Notes under the pieces: model-generated
Database searches by the model: none
What the model was told of the DNA's origin: nothing
The model's input: only the letters and a program-made list of their open reading frames with translations
Part shown: positions 1-6,764 of the stretch, piece by piece
How positions within the stretch are numbered: position 1 is the first letter of the stretch
Layout: the number at the start of each line of letters is the position of its first letter
Position numbers and translations under genes: made by a program
NCBI GenBank assembly: GCA_026398675.1
Contig: JAPLSK010000162.1
Span: forward strand, 1 to 8,688
Reading direction: 5' to 3'
From: a bacterium
Lineage (GTDB): Bacteria; RBG-13-66-14
Length of the DNA: 8,688 nt

Positions 1-67
1 AGTGGCCCCCCTCTCCCCGTGGGAGAGGGGATGGGGGTGAGGGCTTCCGTATAAAAAGCGGCGGGGA
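1..67 (+). repeat. 67-bp perfect direct repeat, copy 1
   Basis: Bases 1-67 are identical to 353-419 as far as I can align by eye, at an offset of 352. The repeat contains a 10-bp palindrome with a 3-base loop (arms 8-17 and 21-30), the GGGGGTGAGGGC tail, and the start of a GCGGGGA hairpin arm. It begins at the window edge, so the true left end may lie further upstream. The two copies diverge immediately after, in the hairpin loop region. Confidence 0.9.
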
Positions 68-80
68 CTAAAGTCCCCGC
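61..80. repeat. Inverted repeat, tight hairpin
   Basis: The arms GCGGGGACT (61-69) and AGTCCCCGC (72-80) are perfect inverted repeats around AA. It is the short-loop version of the module B hairpin seen again at 187-223 and 413-462. No T-run follows, so it is not a canonical intrinsic terminator. Confidence 0.75.
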
Positions 81-132
81 CCTACATTTAGGAGAGGCTC
101 GCTACGGGTGGGGGTGAAGGTCGTTATTGCTT

Positions 133-153
133 CCCTCTCCCTCCGGGAGAGGG
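133..153. repeat. Inverted repeat, module A palindrome
   Basis: The arms CCCTCTCCC (133-141) and GGGAGAGGG (145-153) pair perfectly with a TCC loop. This is the same palindrome as at 8-30 and 360-382 but with a different loop (TCC rather than CGT) and different flanks. The stem is therefore conserved while the loop drifts, as in REP elements. Confidence 0.75.
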
Positions 154-186
154 ATTGAGGGTGAGGGCCACCATTGATAAAACGCT

Positions 187-223
187 GCGGGGATTAATAT
201 CTGCGACAGAAGGTAATCCCCGC
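187..223. repeat. Inverted repeat, module B hairpin with 17-base loop
   Basis: The arms GCGGGGATTA (187-196) and TAATCCCCGC (214-223) pair perfectly around a 17-base loop. The following CCTACATTTAGGAGAGGCTCG matches the sequence after the 61-80 hairpin almost exactly. The stem changes together on both arms (ACT/AGT there, ATTA/TAAT here), which is compensatory variation. Confidence 0.75.
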
Positions 224-352
224 CCTACATTTAGGAGAGGCTCGCCGATGGGCCGGGGTAAGGACGGAGCGACCCCCTCCCCCTTTTAGGGAGAGGCTCG
301 CCTACTGGCCGGGGTGAGGGTCGAGGCTTGGAGCGTAGAAAATGCGGCGGCC

Positions 353-419
353 AGTGGCCCCCCTCTCCCCGTGGGAGAGGGGATGGGGGTGAGGGCTTCC
401 GTATAAAAAGCGGCGGGGA
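353..419 (+). repeat. 67-bp perfect direct repeat, copy 2
   Basis: This is the second copy of the repeat at 1-67, with its palindrome arms at 360-369 and 373-382. It sits about 150 bases before the regulator start, in the same orientation as the first copy. A 352-base offset between identical copies suggests a recent duplication or conversion, because the intervening related units are clearly more diverged. Confidence 0.9.
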
Positions 420-462
420 TTAAAACCGAGCGAAGCGAGCTATGCCCCTGGCAAATCCCCGC
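413..462. repeat. Inverted repeat, module B hairpin with 32-base loop
   Basis: The arms GCGGGGATT (413-421) and AATCCCCGC (454-462) enclose a 32-base loop that holds a small GAGCGAAGCGAGC element. It is the third version of the same hairpin, each with a different loop length (2, 17 and 32 bases). It is followed by the usual CCTACATTT and GGGAGAGGCTCGCC tail. Confidence 0.75.
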
Positions 463-533
463 CCTACATTTGGGAGAGGCTCGCCTACGGGTGGGGGTGA
501 GGGGCGGGCGAATCCCGAGACGACCCCGCCCGC

Positions 534-562
534 TTGACCGGGTGTATACTAATGTGTATACT
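534..562 (+). promoter_or_regulatory. Sigma70-type promoter with doubled TATACT, driving the regulator
   Basis: TTGACC (534-539) and TATACT (557-562) are separated by exactly 17 bases, a near-consensus housekeeping promoter. By the usual -10 geometry, +1 falls at about 569, the A of the regulator's ATG, which predicts a leaderless message. The nine bases GTGTATACT occur twice in tandem (542-550 and 554-562), giving two palindromic GTATAC sites 12 bases apart. Only the downstream copy has a correctly spaced -35, so the upstream copy may be an operator half or a duplicated -10. No ribosome binding site is visible between the -10 and the ATG. Confidence 0.7.
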
Positions 563-568
563 GCTGTC

Positions 569-2089
<1,521 letters not shown>

Positions 2090-3520
2090 ATGGACCCGGA
2101 CCTGGAAAAAATTTCCGAGGCGCGCGAGCTTCTGCGGCAGGCACGAAAAGCGGCGGATGAGCTTCGCCGGAAGTCGCCGGAGGAGCTGGACCGCTACGTG
2201 CGGGCCGTCTCCGAGGCCGCTCTCGCCGCCGCCCGGGAGCTGGCCGAGCTCGCCGTCCGCGAGTCCGGCTTCGGCGTCGTCGAGGACAAGGTTTTAAAGA
2301 ACACCTTCGCCGCCCGCGACGTGGCGGAAAGTATATTGAAACAGCGCACCGCGGGCGTCCTCTCCCGCGACCCGGCCCGGGGGATAGTGGAGTACGGCGT
2401 GCCCATGGGCGTCGTGGCCGCCATCATCCCCTGCACCAACCCCACCTCGACCGCGGTCTTCAAGGCGCTCATCAGCCTCAAGGCGGGCTGCGCCGTGGTG
2501 ATGAGCCCGCACCCGCGCACGGTGGAGAGCACCCGGCGGGCGGCCCAAATTTGCCAGAGAGCGGTCGAGGGCGCGGGCGGACCGGCCGGAACTATTTCCT
2601 GCCTCACCGGCGGCGTCATGGCGGCCACCCGCGAGCTCATGGGCCACGCGCTCACCGACGTGATTCTGGCCACCGGCGGGATGGGGCTGGTGCGGGCGGC
2701 CTACTCCTCGGGCAAGCCGGCCTACGGCGTGGGGCCCGGCAACGTCCCCGTCTACGTGGACCGCTCCGCCGACGTGGAAAATGCGGTCAGGCAGACATTC
2801 CGCGGAACCACCTTCGATAACGGCGTCGTTTGCTCCTGCGAGCAGTCCTTCGTGGCCGACGCCCCCGTGGCCGACCGGGTCAGGCAGGAGTGCGTCAGGA
2901 GCGGCGGGCATTTCCTCGACCCCGAAGAGACGGCGAAGGTTTCCGCCTTTTTGTTCCCGGCGGGCGAATTCAACCCCGCGGCGGTGGGGATGCCCGCCCG
3001 GTGGATCGCGGAAAAATCGGGCATAGCCGTGCCCGAGACGGCGGTGGTTTTATTGGCCGAGCTGGAAGGCGTCGGCCCCGACCTCCTCCTCTCGGCGGAG
3101 AAGCTCTGCCCCGTGCTGGCGTTCTACGCCGCCGACGGTTGGCGCGCCGGGTGCGAGCGCTGCATCGAACTGTTGAAATTCGGCGGGATGGGCCACACCA
3201 TCTCCATCCACGCCCGCAACGCCGAGGTCATCGAGGCCTTCGCGCGGGAGAAGCCGGTCTGCCGGGTGCTGGTCAACACCTGCGCCGCCCTGGGCGCCGT
3301 CGGCATCACCACGAACCTCGAGCCGTCGCTCACCCTGGGACCCGGGGCCTGGGGCGGCTCGGCGACCGGAGACAACGTCACCGCCCGCCACCTAATCAAC
3401 ATCAAGCGTCTGGCCTACGACCGCGAGGGGCTCCCCGGGCCGTCGAAGCGCGAGCCCACCGACGAGGAGATAGCCCTGGCGGTGAAGCGGGCCCTGGACG
3501 ACCTGGGGTATTGGATATGA
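2090..3520 (+). CDS. CoA-acylating aldehyde dehydrogenase (PduP/EutE type), BMC cargo
   Basis: This 476-residue enzyme oxidises an aldehyde with NAD+ and CoA to acyl-CoA, normally inside the BMC shell. Family marks are IIPCTNPTS (112-120), GGMGLVRAAYSSGKP (196-210) with GVGPGNVP (213-220), and the catalytic-cysteine segment FDNGVVCSCEQ (242-252) with C248 as nucleophile. The length is normal for PduP/EutE. It begins on the base after the regulator's stop codon, with a short GAGG four bases upstream, so translation is probably coupled. It lacks an obvious N-terminal tag, but the C-terminus has a Gly/Pro/charged linker (about 444-457). An amphipathic helix follows (458-476), a likely encapsulation peptide resembling that of PduL downstream. 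The substrate chain length cannot be read from the sequence. Confidence 0.94.
   Translation: MDPDLEKISEARELLRQARKAADELRRKSPEELDRYVRAVSEAALAAARELAELAVRESGFGVVEDKVLKNTFAARDVAESILKQRTAGVLSRDPARGIVEYGVPMGVVAAIIPCTNPTSTAVFKALISLKAGCAVVMSPHPRTVESTRRAAQICQRAVEGAGGPAGTISCLTGGVMAATRELMGHALTDVILATGGMGLVRAAYSSGKPAYGVGPGNVPVYVDRSADVENAVRQTFRGTTFDNGVVCSCEQSFVADAPVADRVRQECVRSGGHFLDPEETAKVSAFLFPAGEFNPAAVGMPARWIAEKSGIAVPETAVVLLAELEGVGPDLLLSAEKLCPVLAFYAADGWRAGCERCIELLKFGGMGHTISIHARNAEVIEAFAREKPVCRVLVNTCAALGAVGITTNLEPSLTLGPGAWGGSATGDNVTARHLINIKRLAYDREGLPGPSKREPTDEEIALAVKRALDDLGYWI
3443..3517 (+). other. Predicted C-terminal encapsulation peptide of the aldehyde dehydrogenase
   Basis: This encodes residues 452-476. 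A Ser/Lys/Pro linker leads into a helix with hydrophobic residues at I461, V465, A468, L469, L472 and I476, a regular i, i+4, i+7 pattern with charged residues on the other face. BMC cargo is known to be targeted by such short helices at either terminus. The segment VKRALDDLGY (465-474) aligns with VRRELAERGY in the PduL N-terminus. The targeting role is inference. Confidence 0.6.
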
Positions 3521-4530
3521 TGCGAGAAAAGCCTTTCGCGCCGGTCGCGCTGGTCCTTTTGACCGCCATGTGCGCCGTCGCCGCGGACCCCGACGTGACC
3601 GGCGGTCTGGAGCCGTTCCTGGCGAAGTTCCCCGACGCGGCGGAGATTTACTTCCAGACCATGACCGAAGAGGGCGTGGGGTTCTACACGATAACGACCC
3701 CCTCCGGCGAGATGTCGTCCACGGGGATTCCGGGGCGCGGCATGGACGGCGTCGCCTCCGCCGGGCTTCTGGTCCACGAGGGGCCGGGCCCGGACGGTAT
3801 CGAGGACATCTTCTTCGAGCGAGCCGGGGAGGAGCCGGTCTCCTTCGGCGGGCCGCTGCGCGACCTGAACCCCAGCGTCTCCGCCGGCGGGCGGGTGGTC
3901 TTCGCCACGGAGACGGAGCCCGACCGCTTCGACCTCGCCCTGTGGGACGCGGGAGCCGGGATGCGGCGGCTGGAACTGGGCTGCGGCGACGAGACCGAAC
4001 CCGCCATCCTCTGCGCCACGGCGGACGGCCCGACGGTCGTCGTCTTCCAGTCCCGCCAGGGGGAGGCTTTCCAGCTCTACTACGCCGTCATCGGTCCCGG
4101 CGACGAAATCGTCCGGGTGGAGCGGCTGCTCGACTTTCCCGGCCGGGCGCTCAACCCTGACCTGCTCGACCCGCGCCCCGACCGCGCCCCGGCGGACGGC
4201 GACACCTTCCAACTGGCCTTCCACGCCCTGGGCGACGACGACCAGCGGGACCTCTACTGCGGCGAGGTGACCTTCCACGGCGACCTTGCCGACCCGGAGG
4301 AGATTCGGCTGACGGCGGGCGAGCCGGAGCGCCTCACCGAGTCCCCCGCCGACGACAAGTACCCCGAGCTTTACCGGGATTCCGGCGGGACACTCTGGTG
4401 CTTCTTCGCCTCCTTCCGCGACGGCGACTACGACCTCTACGCCCTGGACCTGGACACCCGGGAGCTCTACCAACTCACCGACCTGCCCGGCACGCAGACG
4501 GCGCCCTACGTCCGCGCCCTGGAACCGTGA
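3517..4530 (+). CDS. Secreted TolB-like beta-propeller protein, function unknown
   Basis: This is a predicted exported protein of 337 residues. The ATG overlaps the dehydrogenase stop (ATGA), and a second ATG follows immediately at 3520, so either could be used. The N-terminus is a plausible Sec signal: basic residues, then a hydrophobic run (about 8-22) ending AVA-A, with cleavage likely near 22-23. C19 lies in TAMC, not a proper lipobox. The mature part has several PD40/TolB-like blades, clearest at NPSVSAGGRVVFATE (118-132) and the C-terminal YPELYRDSGGTLWCFF (282-297), DGDYDLYALDL (302-312) and YQLTDLPG (318-325). Propellers of this type bind proteins or ligands, and no catalytic residues can be assigned. 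A secreted protein is odd between cytosolic BMC enzymes, so it may be a passenger. A long open frame extending upstream to 2830 overlaps the dehydrogenase and is an artefact of GC content. Confidence 0.8.
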   Translation: MMREKPFAPVALVLLTAMCAVAADPDVTGGLEPFLAKFPDAAEIYFQTMTEEGVGFYTITTPSGEMSSTGIPGRGMDGVASAGLLVHEGPGPDGIEDIFFERAGEEPVSFGGPLRDLNPSVSAGGRVVFATETEPDRFDLALWDAGAGMRRLELGCGDETEPAILCATADGPTVVVFQSRQGEAFQLYYAVIGPGDEIVRVERLLDFPGRALNPDLLDPRPDRAPADGDTFQLAFHALGDDDQRDLYCGEVTFHGDLADPEEIRLTAGEPERLTESPADDKYPELYRDSGGTLWCFFASFRDGDYDLYALDLDTRELYQLTDLPGTQTAPYVRALEP

Positions 4531-4623
4531 GGGACGAGTCGGCGCGGAAAGTGTTAAACTCTGACGGTTGATTGACCTCCCCGGCGACCGGACCACACCC
4601 CTGATGCTGACTGGGGAATAGAA
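4531..4623 (+). other. Short intergenic region and left edge of the R-M insertion
   Basis: These 93 bases separate the propeller gene from the endonuclease. They are still GC-rich up to about 4610, so the foreign DNA appears to begin within the last bases before the endonuclease ATG. A TTAAACT at 4554-4560 could be a -10 element, but no matching -35 lies at the right distance. GGGGA at 4613-4617 sits six bases before the ATG and is a reasonable ribosome binding site. I see no strong terminator, attachment site, tRNA end or insertion-sequence end here. Confidence 0.5.
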
Positions 4624-5490
4624 ATGGTAAAAATGGATAATAGTATACAACGGGTAAAAGAGGGCTTTAAAGGACTTCTACAAGAACTCGCTGCCACACT
4701 TAGCGGTTATGTTTCAACTGCAGACCAACAATGGGCTGTGAAAGGGTTTATTGACGCTTTTCGGAACGTCTACACTATTTCTGCCGATACAAAAATCGTT
4801 TCAAAAATTCTTGAGATACACTTATTTCCCGTACTTCTTAAGTTCGCTGAGGATCACAATTTTAAAATTGTACTAGCTAAACACCAAAACTATTATCCCG
4901 ATTTATCTTTTATATCAGTAGATGATGATACTATAAAGTTCGCCGTCGATTTAAAAACTACTTATCGTTTACCCGATAAGCCTGGTTTCTGCAATGGCTT
5001 TACGCTTGGTTCCCATGGAAGTTATTTCGTCAGACGCGATTTACCAAAAAATATTCAGTTCCCGTATAATAATTATCTAAGTCATTTTTGTTTAGGGATT
5101 ATTTATTCTCGCATAAATCCAACTGATATAGATGAAACAAAAATCTACCCTTTAAACGAGCTTCATTCTATAGTTTCTGTTATTAAGGACATACAATTTT
5201 TCACTATCGAAAAATGGGAAATAGCGAGCGATTCACATGGAAGCGGAAATACAGCAAATATTGGAAGTATCTTTCGTATAGAAGACATTATGCAGGGAAA
5301 TGGGGTTTTTAAGAATCTTGGGGAAAAATGGTTCGATGATTACTGGATGAACTACGGTAAAATTGTCATTACAACACCAACCGGAGAGCAGAAAAAGATA
5401 ACCAAGCTGCGTGAATTTCTAGAGTTTAAAGGTATTGATCCCAACCTTGCTAATCCGTATATTCGGTCCTCTAGAACGAGGGAGACTTAA
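4624..5490 (+). CDS. EcoRV-type type II restriction endonuclease (predicted GATATC)
   Basis: This 288-residue homologue of EcoRV cuts double-stranded DNA at a specific site with Mg2+. Compared from memory with EcoRV, residues 55-111 align without gaps at an offset of 19. EcoRV D36, K38 and E45 correspond to D55, K57 and E64. The catalytic PD...DxK residues D74, D90 and K92 correspond to D93, D109 and K111. The EcoRV recognition loop is kept as GSGNTAN (206-212), with Ala where EcoRV has Thr187. N89 and Q88 match the Q-loop residues N70 and Q69, while H87 replaces Q68. This supports the GATATC specificity. The N-terminus is about 19 residues longer than in EcoRV. An alternative start is the ATG at 4633. 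It sits immediately before its methyltransferase. I found no GATATC by eye in the window, which is uninformative at this length and GC content. Confidence 0.93.
   Translation: MVKMDNSIQRVKEGFKGLLQELAATLSGYVSTADQQWAVKGFIDAFRNVYTISADTKIVSKILEIHLFPVLLKFAEDHNFKIVLAKHQNYYPDLSFISVDDDTIKFAVDLKTTYRLPDKPGFCNGFTLGSHGSYFVRRDLPKNIQFPYNNYLSHFCLGIIYSRINPTDIDETKIYPLNELHSIVSVIKDIQFFTIEKWEIASDSHGSGNTANIGSIFRIEDIMQGNGVFKNLGEKWFDDYWMNYGKIVITTPTGEQKKITKLREFLEFKGIDPNLANPYIRSSRTRET
5478..5484 (+). promoter_or_regulatory. Ribosome binding site of the methyltransferase
   Basis: GAGGGAG lies six bases before the methyltransferase ATG, inside the last codons of the endonuclease gene. The endonuclease stop TAA directly abuts the ATG (TAAATG). 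This strong site probably gives the methyltransferase efficient translation, useful because protection must keep up with the nuclease. Confidence 0.7.
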
Positions 5491-6411
5491 ATGGTAAATA
5501 AAATACTCTTACCTCCAATTAAATGCCAGGGCATCAAGACAAAGCTTGTTCCTTTGATTTTGGCCAACGCTCAAGTACAAGAAGAAGGCTTATGGATAGA
5601 GCCATTCATGGGTTCTGCCGTTGTCGGTCTTAATGCCAGACAAAAAAGAGCGTTATTTGCCGACCTTAACCCACACATTGTTAATTTATACGCTGCCTTG
5701 AAATCACATAGTGTTACTCCCTATTCAGCTCGGGCACACCTCGAAAATGAGGGGAATTTACTAAAGGAGAGGGGAGGGGTCCATTATTACTTTGTTCGTG
5801 AACGTTTCAACTGCAATGGTGATCCTCTGGATTTCCTCTTCCTTTCACGTTCATGCTTCAATGGAATGATTCGATTTAACAGTAAGGGCGGATTCAATGT
5901 GCCTTTTTGTAAAAAGCCAGAGCGGTTTTCAAAAGCATATATAACCAAAATTATCAATCAACTCGATAGATTCAATGATCTAATAAAATTCTCTGAGTGG
6001 TCATTTGTATGTCAGGATTTTGAAATAACTATAGGCTCCGCAACTGAGAATGATTTAATCTACTGCGACCCTCCTTATCTAGGTAGACACGTTGATTACT
6101 TTAACACATGGAAAGAAGAAGATGAGAGGCGCCTTTTTCGAAGCCTGTCTTCGACAAGGGCAAGATTCATTTTATCTACATGGCATAGCAATAAGTATCG
6201 CTCTAACGATTCCTTGAAGCTATTATGGTCCCAATTCCACATAGTCACTCAAGAGCATTTTTATCACATCGGCGCAAAAGAAGACAACCGCAACGCAATG
6301 CTCGAAGCTCTTGTGATGAATTTTGAACCTACCTGCGAACGTATTGAGAAACGAAGTCATATTCAAGAAACGCTCTTCAACACAACACTTGTAAATCCCA
6401 CACATCATTGA
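5491..6411 (+). CDS. EcoRV-type DNA adenine N6-methyltransferase (Dam family, predicted GATATC)
   Basis: This 306-residue enzyme methylates adenine N6, using S-adenosylmethionine, to protect the site cut by the upstream endonuclease. It is strongly similar, from memory, to M.EcoRV (about 298 residues). Shared segments include PPIKCQGIKTKLVP (8-21), RSCFNGMIRFNSKGGFNVPF (120-139) and YCDPPYLGRHVDYFN (191-205). DPPY (193-196) is the catalytic motif IV. The SAM-binding motif I reads EPFMGSA (37-43), where Dam-family enzymes usually have FxGxG, so the last glycine is alanine here. The overall order is that of the Dam/D12 class. Codon use is AT-rich like the endonuclease, indicating joint transfer. 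It is the last gene of the cassette, and the BMC shell gene follows after 58 bases. Confidence 0.95.
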   Translation: MVNKILLPPIKCQGIKTKLVPLILANAQVQEEGLWIEPFMGSAVVGLNARQKRALFADLNPHIVNLYAALKSHSVTPYSARAHLENEGNLLKERGGVHYYFVRERFNCNGDPLDFLFLSRSCFNGMIRFNSKGGFNVPFCKKPERFSKAYITKIINQLDRFNDLIKFSEWSFVCQDFEITIGSATENDLIYCDPPYLGRHVDYFNTWKEEDERRLFRSLSSTRARFILSTWHSNKYRSNDSLKLLWSQFHIVTQEHFYHIGAKEDNRNAMLEALVMNFEPTCERIEKRSHIQETLFNTTLVNPTHH

Positions 6412-6469
6412 AACACATAACGTATAAACAAAATCATATTAATCGTTTCCTCCCAACAAGGAGAAGGCA
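6412..6469 (+). promoter_or_regulatory. AT-rich leader and ribosome binding site of the shell gene
   Basis: The first about 35 bases are AT-rich and belong to the cassette tail. GC-rich host sequence resumes around 6448. AAGGAG (6458-6463) is a strong Shine-Dalgarno, six bases before the GTG start of the shell gene. TATAAA (6423-6428) could be a -10, but I could not find a -35 at a suitable distance, so a promoter here is only possible. No hairpin with a T-run follows the methyltransferase, so read-through from the cassette into the BMC genes is plausible. Confidence 0.5.
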
Positions 6470-6757
<288 letters not shown>

Positions 6758-6764
6758 GTAGCCC

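Larger units (their letters stand above)
1..533. repeat. Intergenic cluster of interspersed REP-like repeats; no gene
   Basis: This stretch holds no convincing gene. It is a mosaic of two recurring modules. Module A is a palindrome CCCTCTCCC / GGGAGAGGG followed by a GGGGGTGAGGGC-like tail (about 8-43, 133-168 and 360-395). Module B is a GCGGGGA(T/C)T hairpin with a variable loop, followed by CCGCCCTACATTT and then GGAGAGGCTCGCC plus a GGGGTGAGGG-like tail (tails at about 91-120, 234-263, 289-320 and 472-504). Modules alternate on the same strand. Long open frames crossing it on both strands are products of repeat composition and lack stops for that reason. Such palindrome-plus-tail units resemble REP/MITE-type intergenic elements found in several high-GC bacteria. 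Mobility and function cannot be judged from here. Confidence 0.85.
4600..6450 (+). mobile_element. AT-rich horizontally acquired restriction-modification cassette
   Basis: Composition drops abruptly near 4615 and recovers near 6450. By hand count 15 of 60 bases are G/C in 4861-4920, against 47 of 60 in 2221-2280. Codons in the two genes end mostly in A or T, unlike all neighbours. The cassette is just the endonuclease and methyltransferase with little flanking sequence. It carries no integrase, transposase, controller protein or visible terminal repeats, so how it arrived is unclear. Junction coordinates are estimates to within a few tens of bases. Confidence 0.8.

Noticed and set aside
449..470. 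Sigma54 promoter (TGGCA at 449-453)
   Set aside because: The required GC-containing -12 element (TTGC) is missing at the right spacing, and the site lies inside a repeat loop.
1..504. CRISPR-like array
   Set aside because: Repeat units differ in length and order, spacing is irregular, and there are no uniform spacers or cas genes.
470..568. Longer regulator start at the TTG at 470
   Set aside because: The extra residues are encoded by repeat DNA and by the promoter itself. The GAF domain fits the ATG at 569.
2830..3516. Long N-terminal extension of the propeller protein
   Set aside because: It overlaps the dehydrogenase in another frame, is Arg/Pro/Gly-rich as GC-rich shadow frames are, and lies ahead of a clear signal peptide start.
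4598..4616. Terminator or SD-masking hairpin before the endonuclease
   Set aside because: Only CCCC/GGGG pair around a long loop, and no T-run follows.
3415..4650. Minus-strand 411-residue open frame
   Set aside because: It is antisense to the dehydrogenase end and the propeller gene, with no recognisable domain. High GC content explains its length.
6223..6408. Small antisense gene in the methyltransferase
   Set aside because: It is 61 residues with no start signal or similarity, and fully overlaps a strongly conserved coding region.
4600..6450. Integrase, insertion sequence or tRNA attachment site bounding the R-M cassette
   Set aside because: I found no such gene, terminal inverted repeats, target duplication or tRNA-like sequence at either edge.
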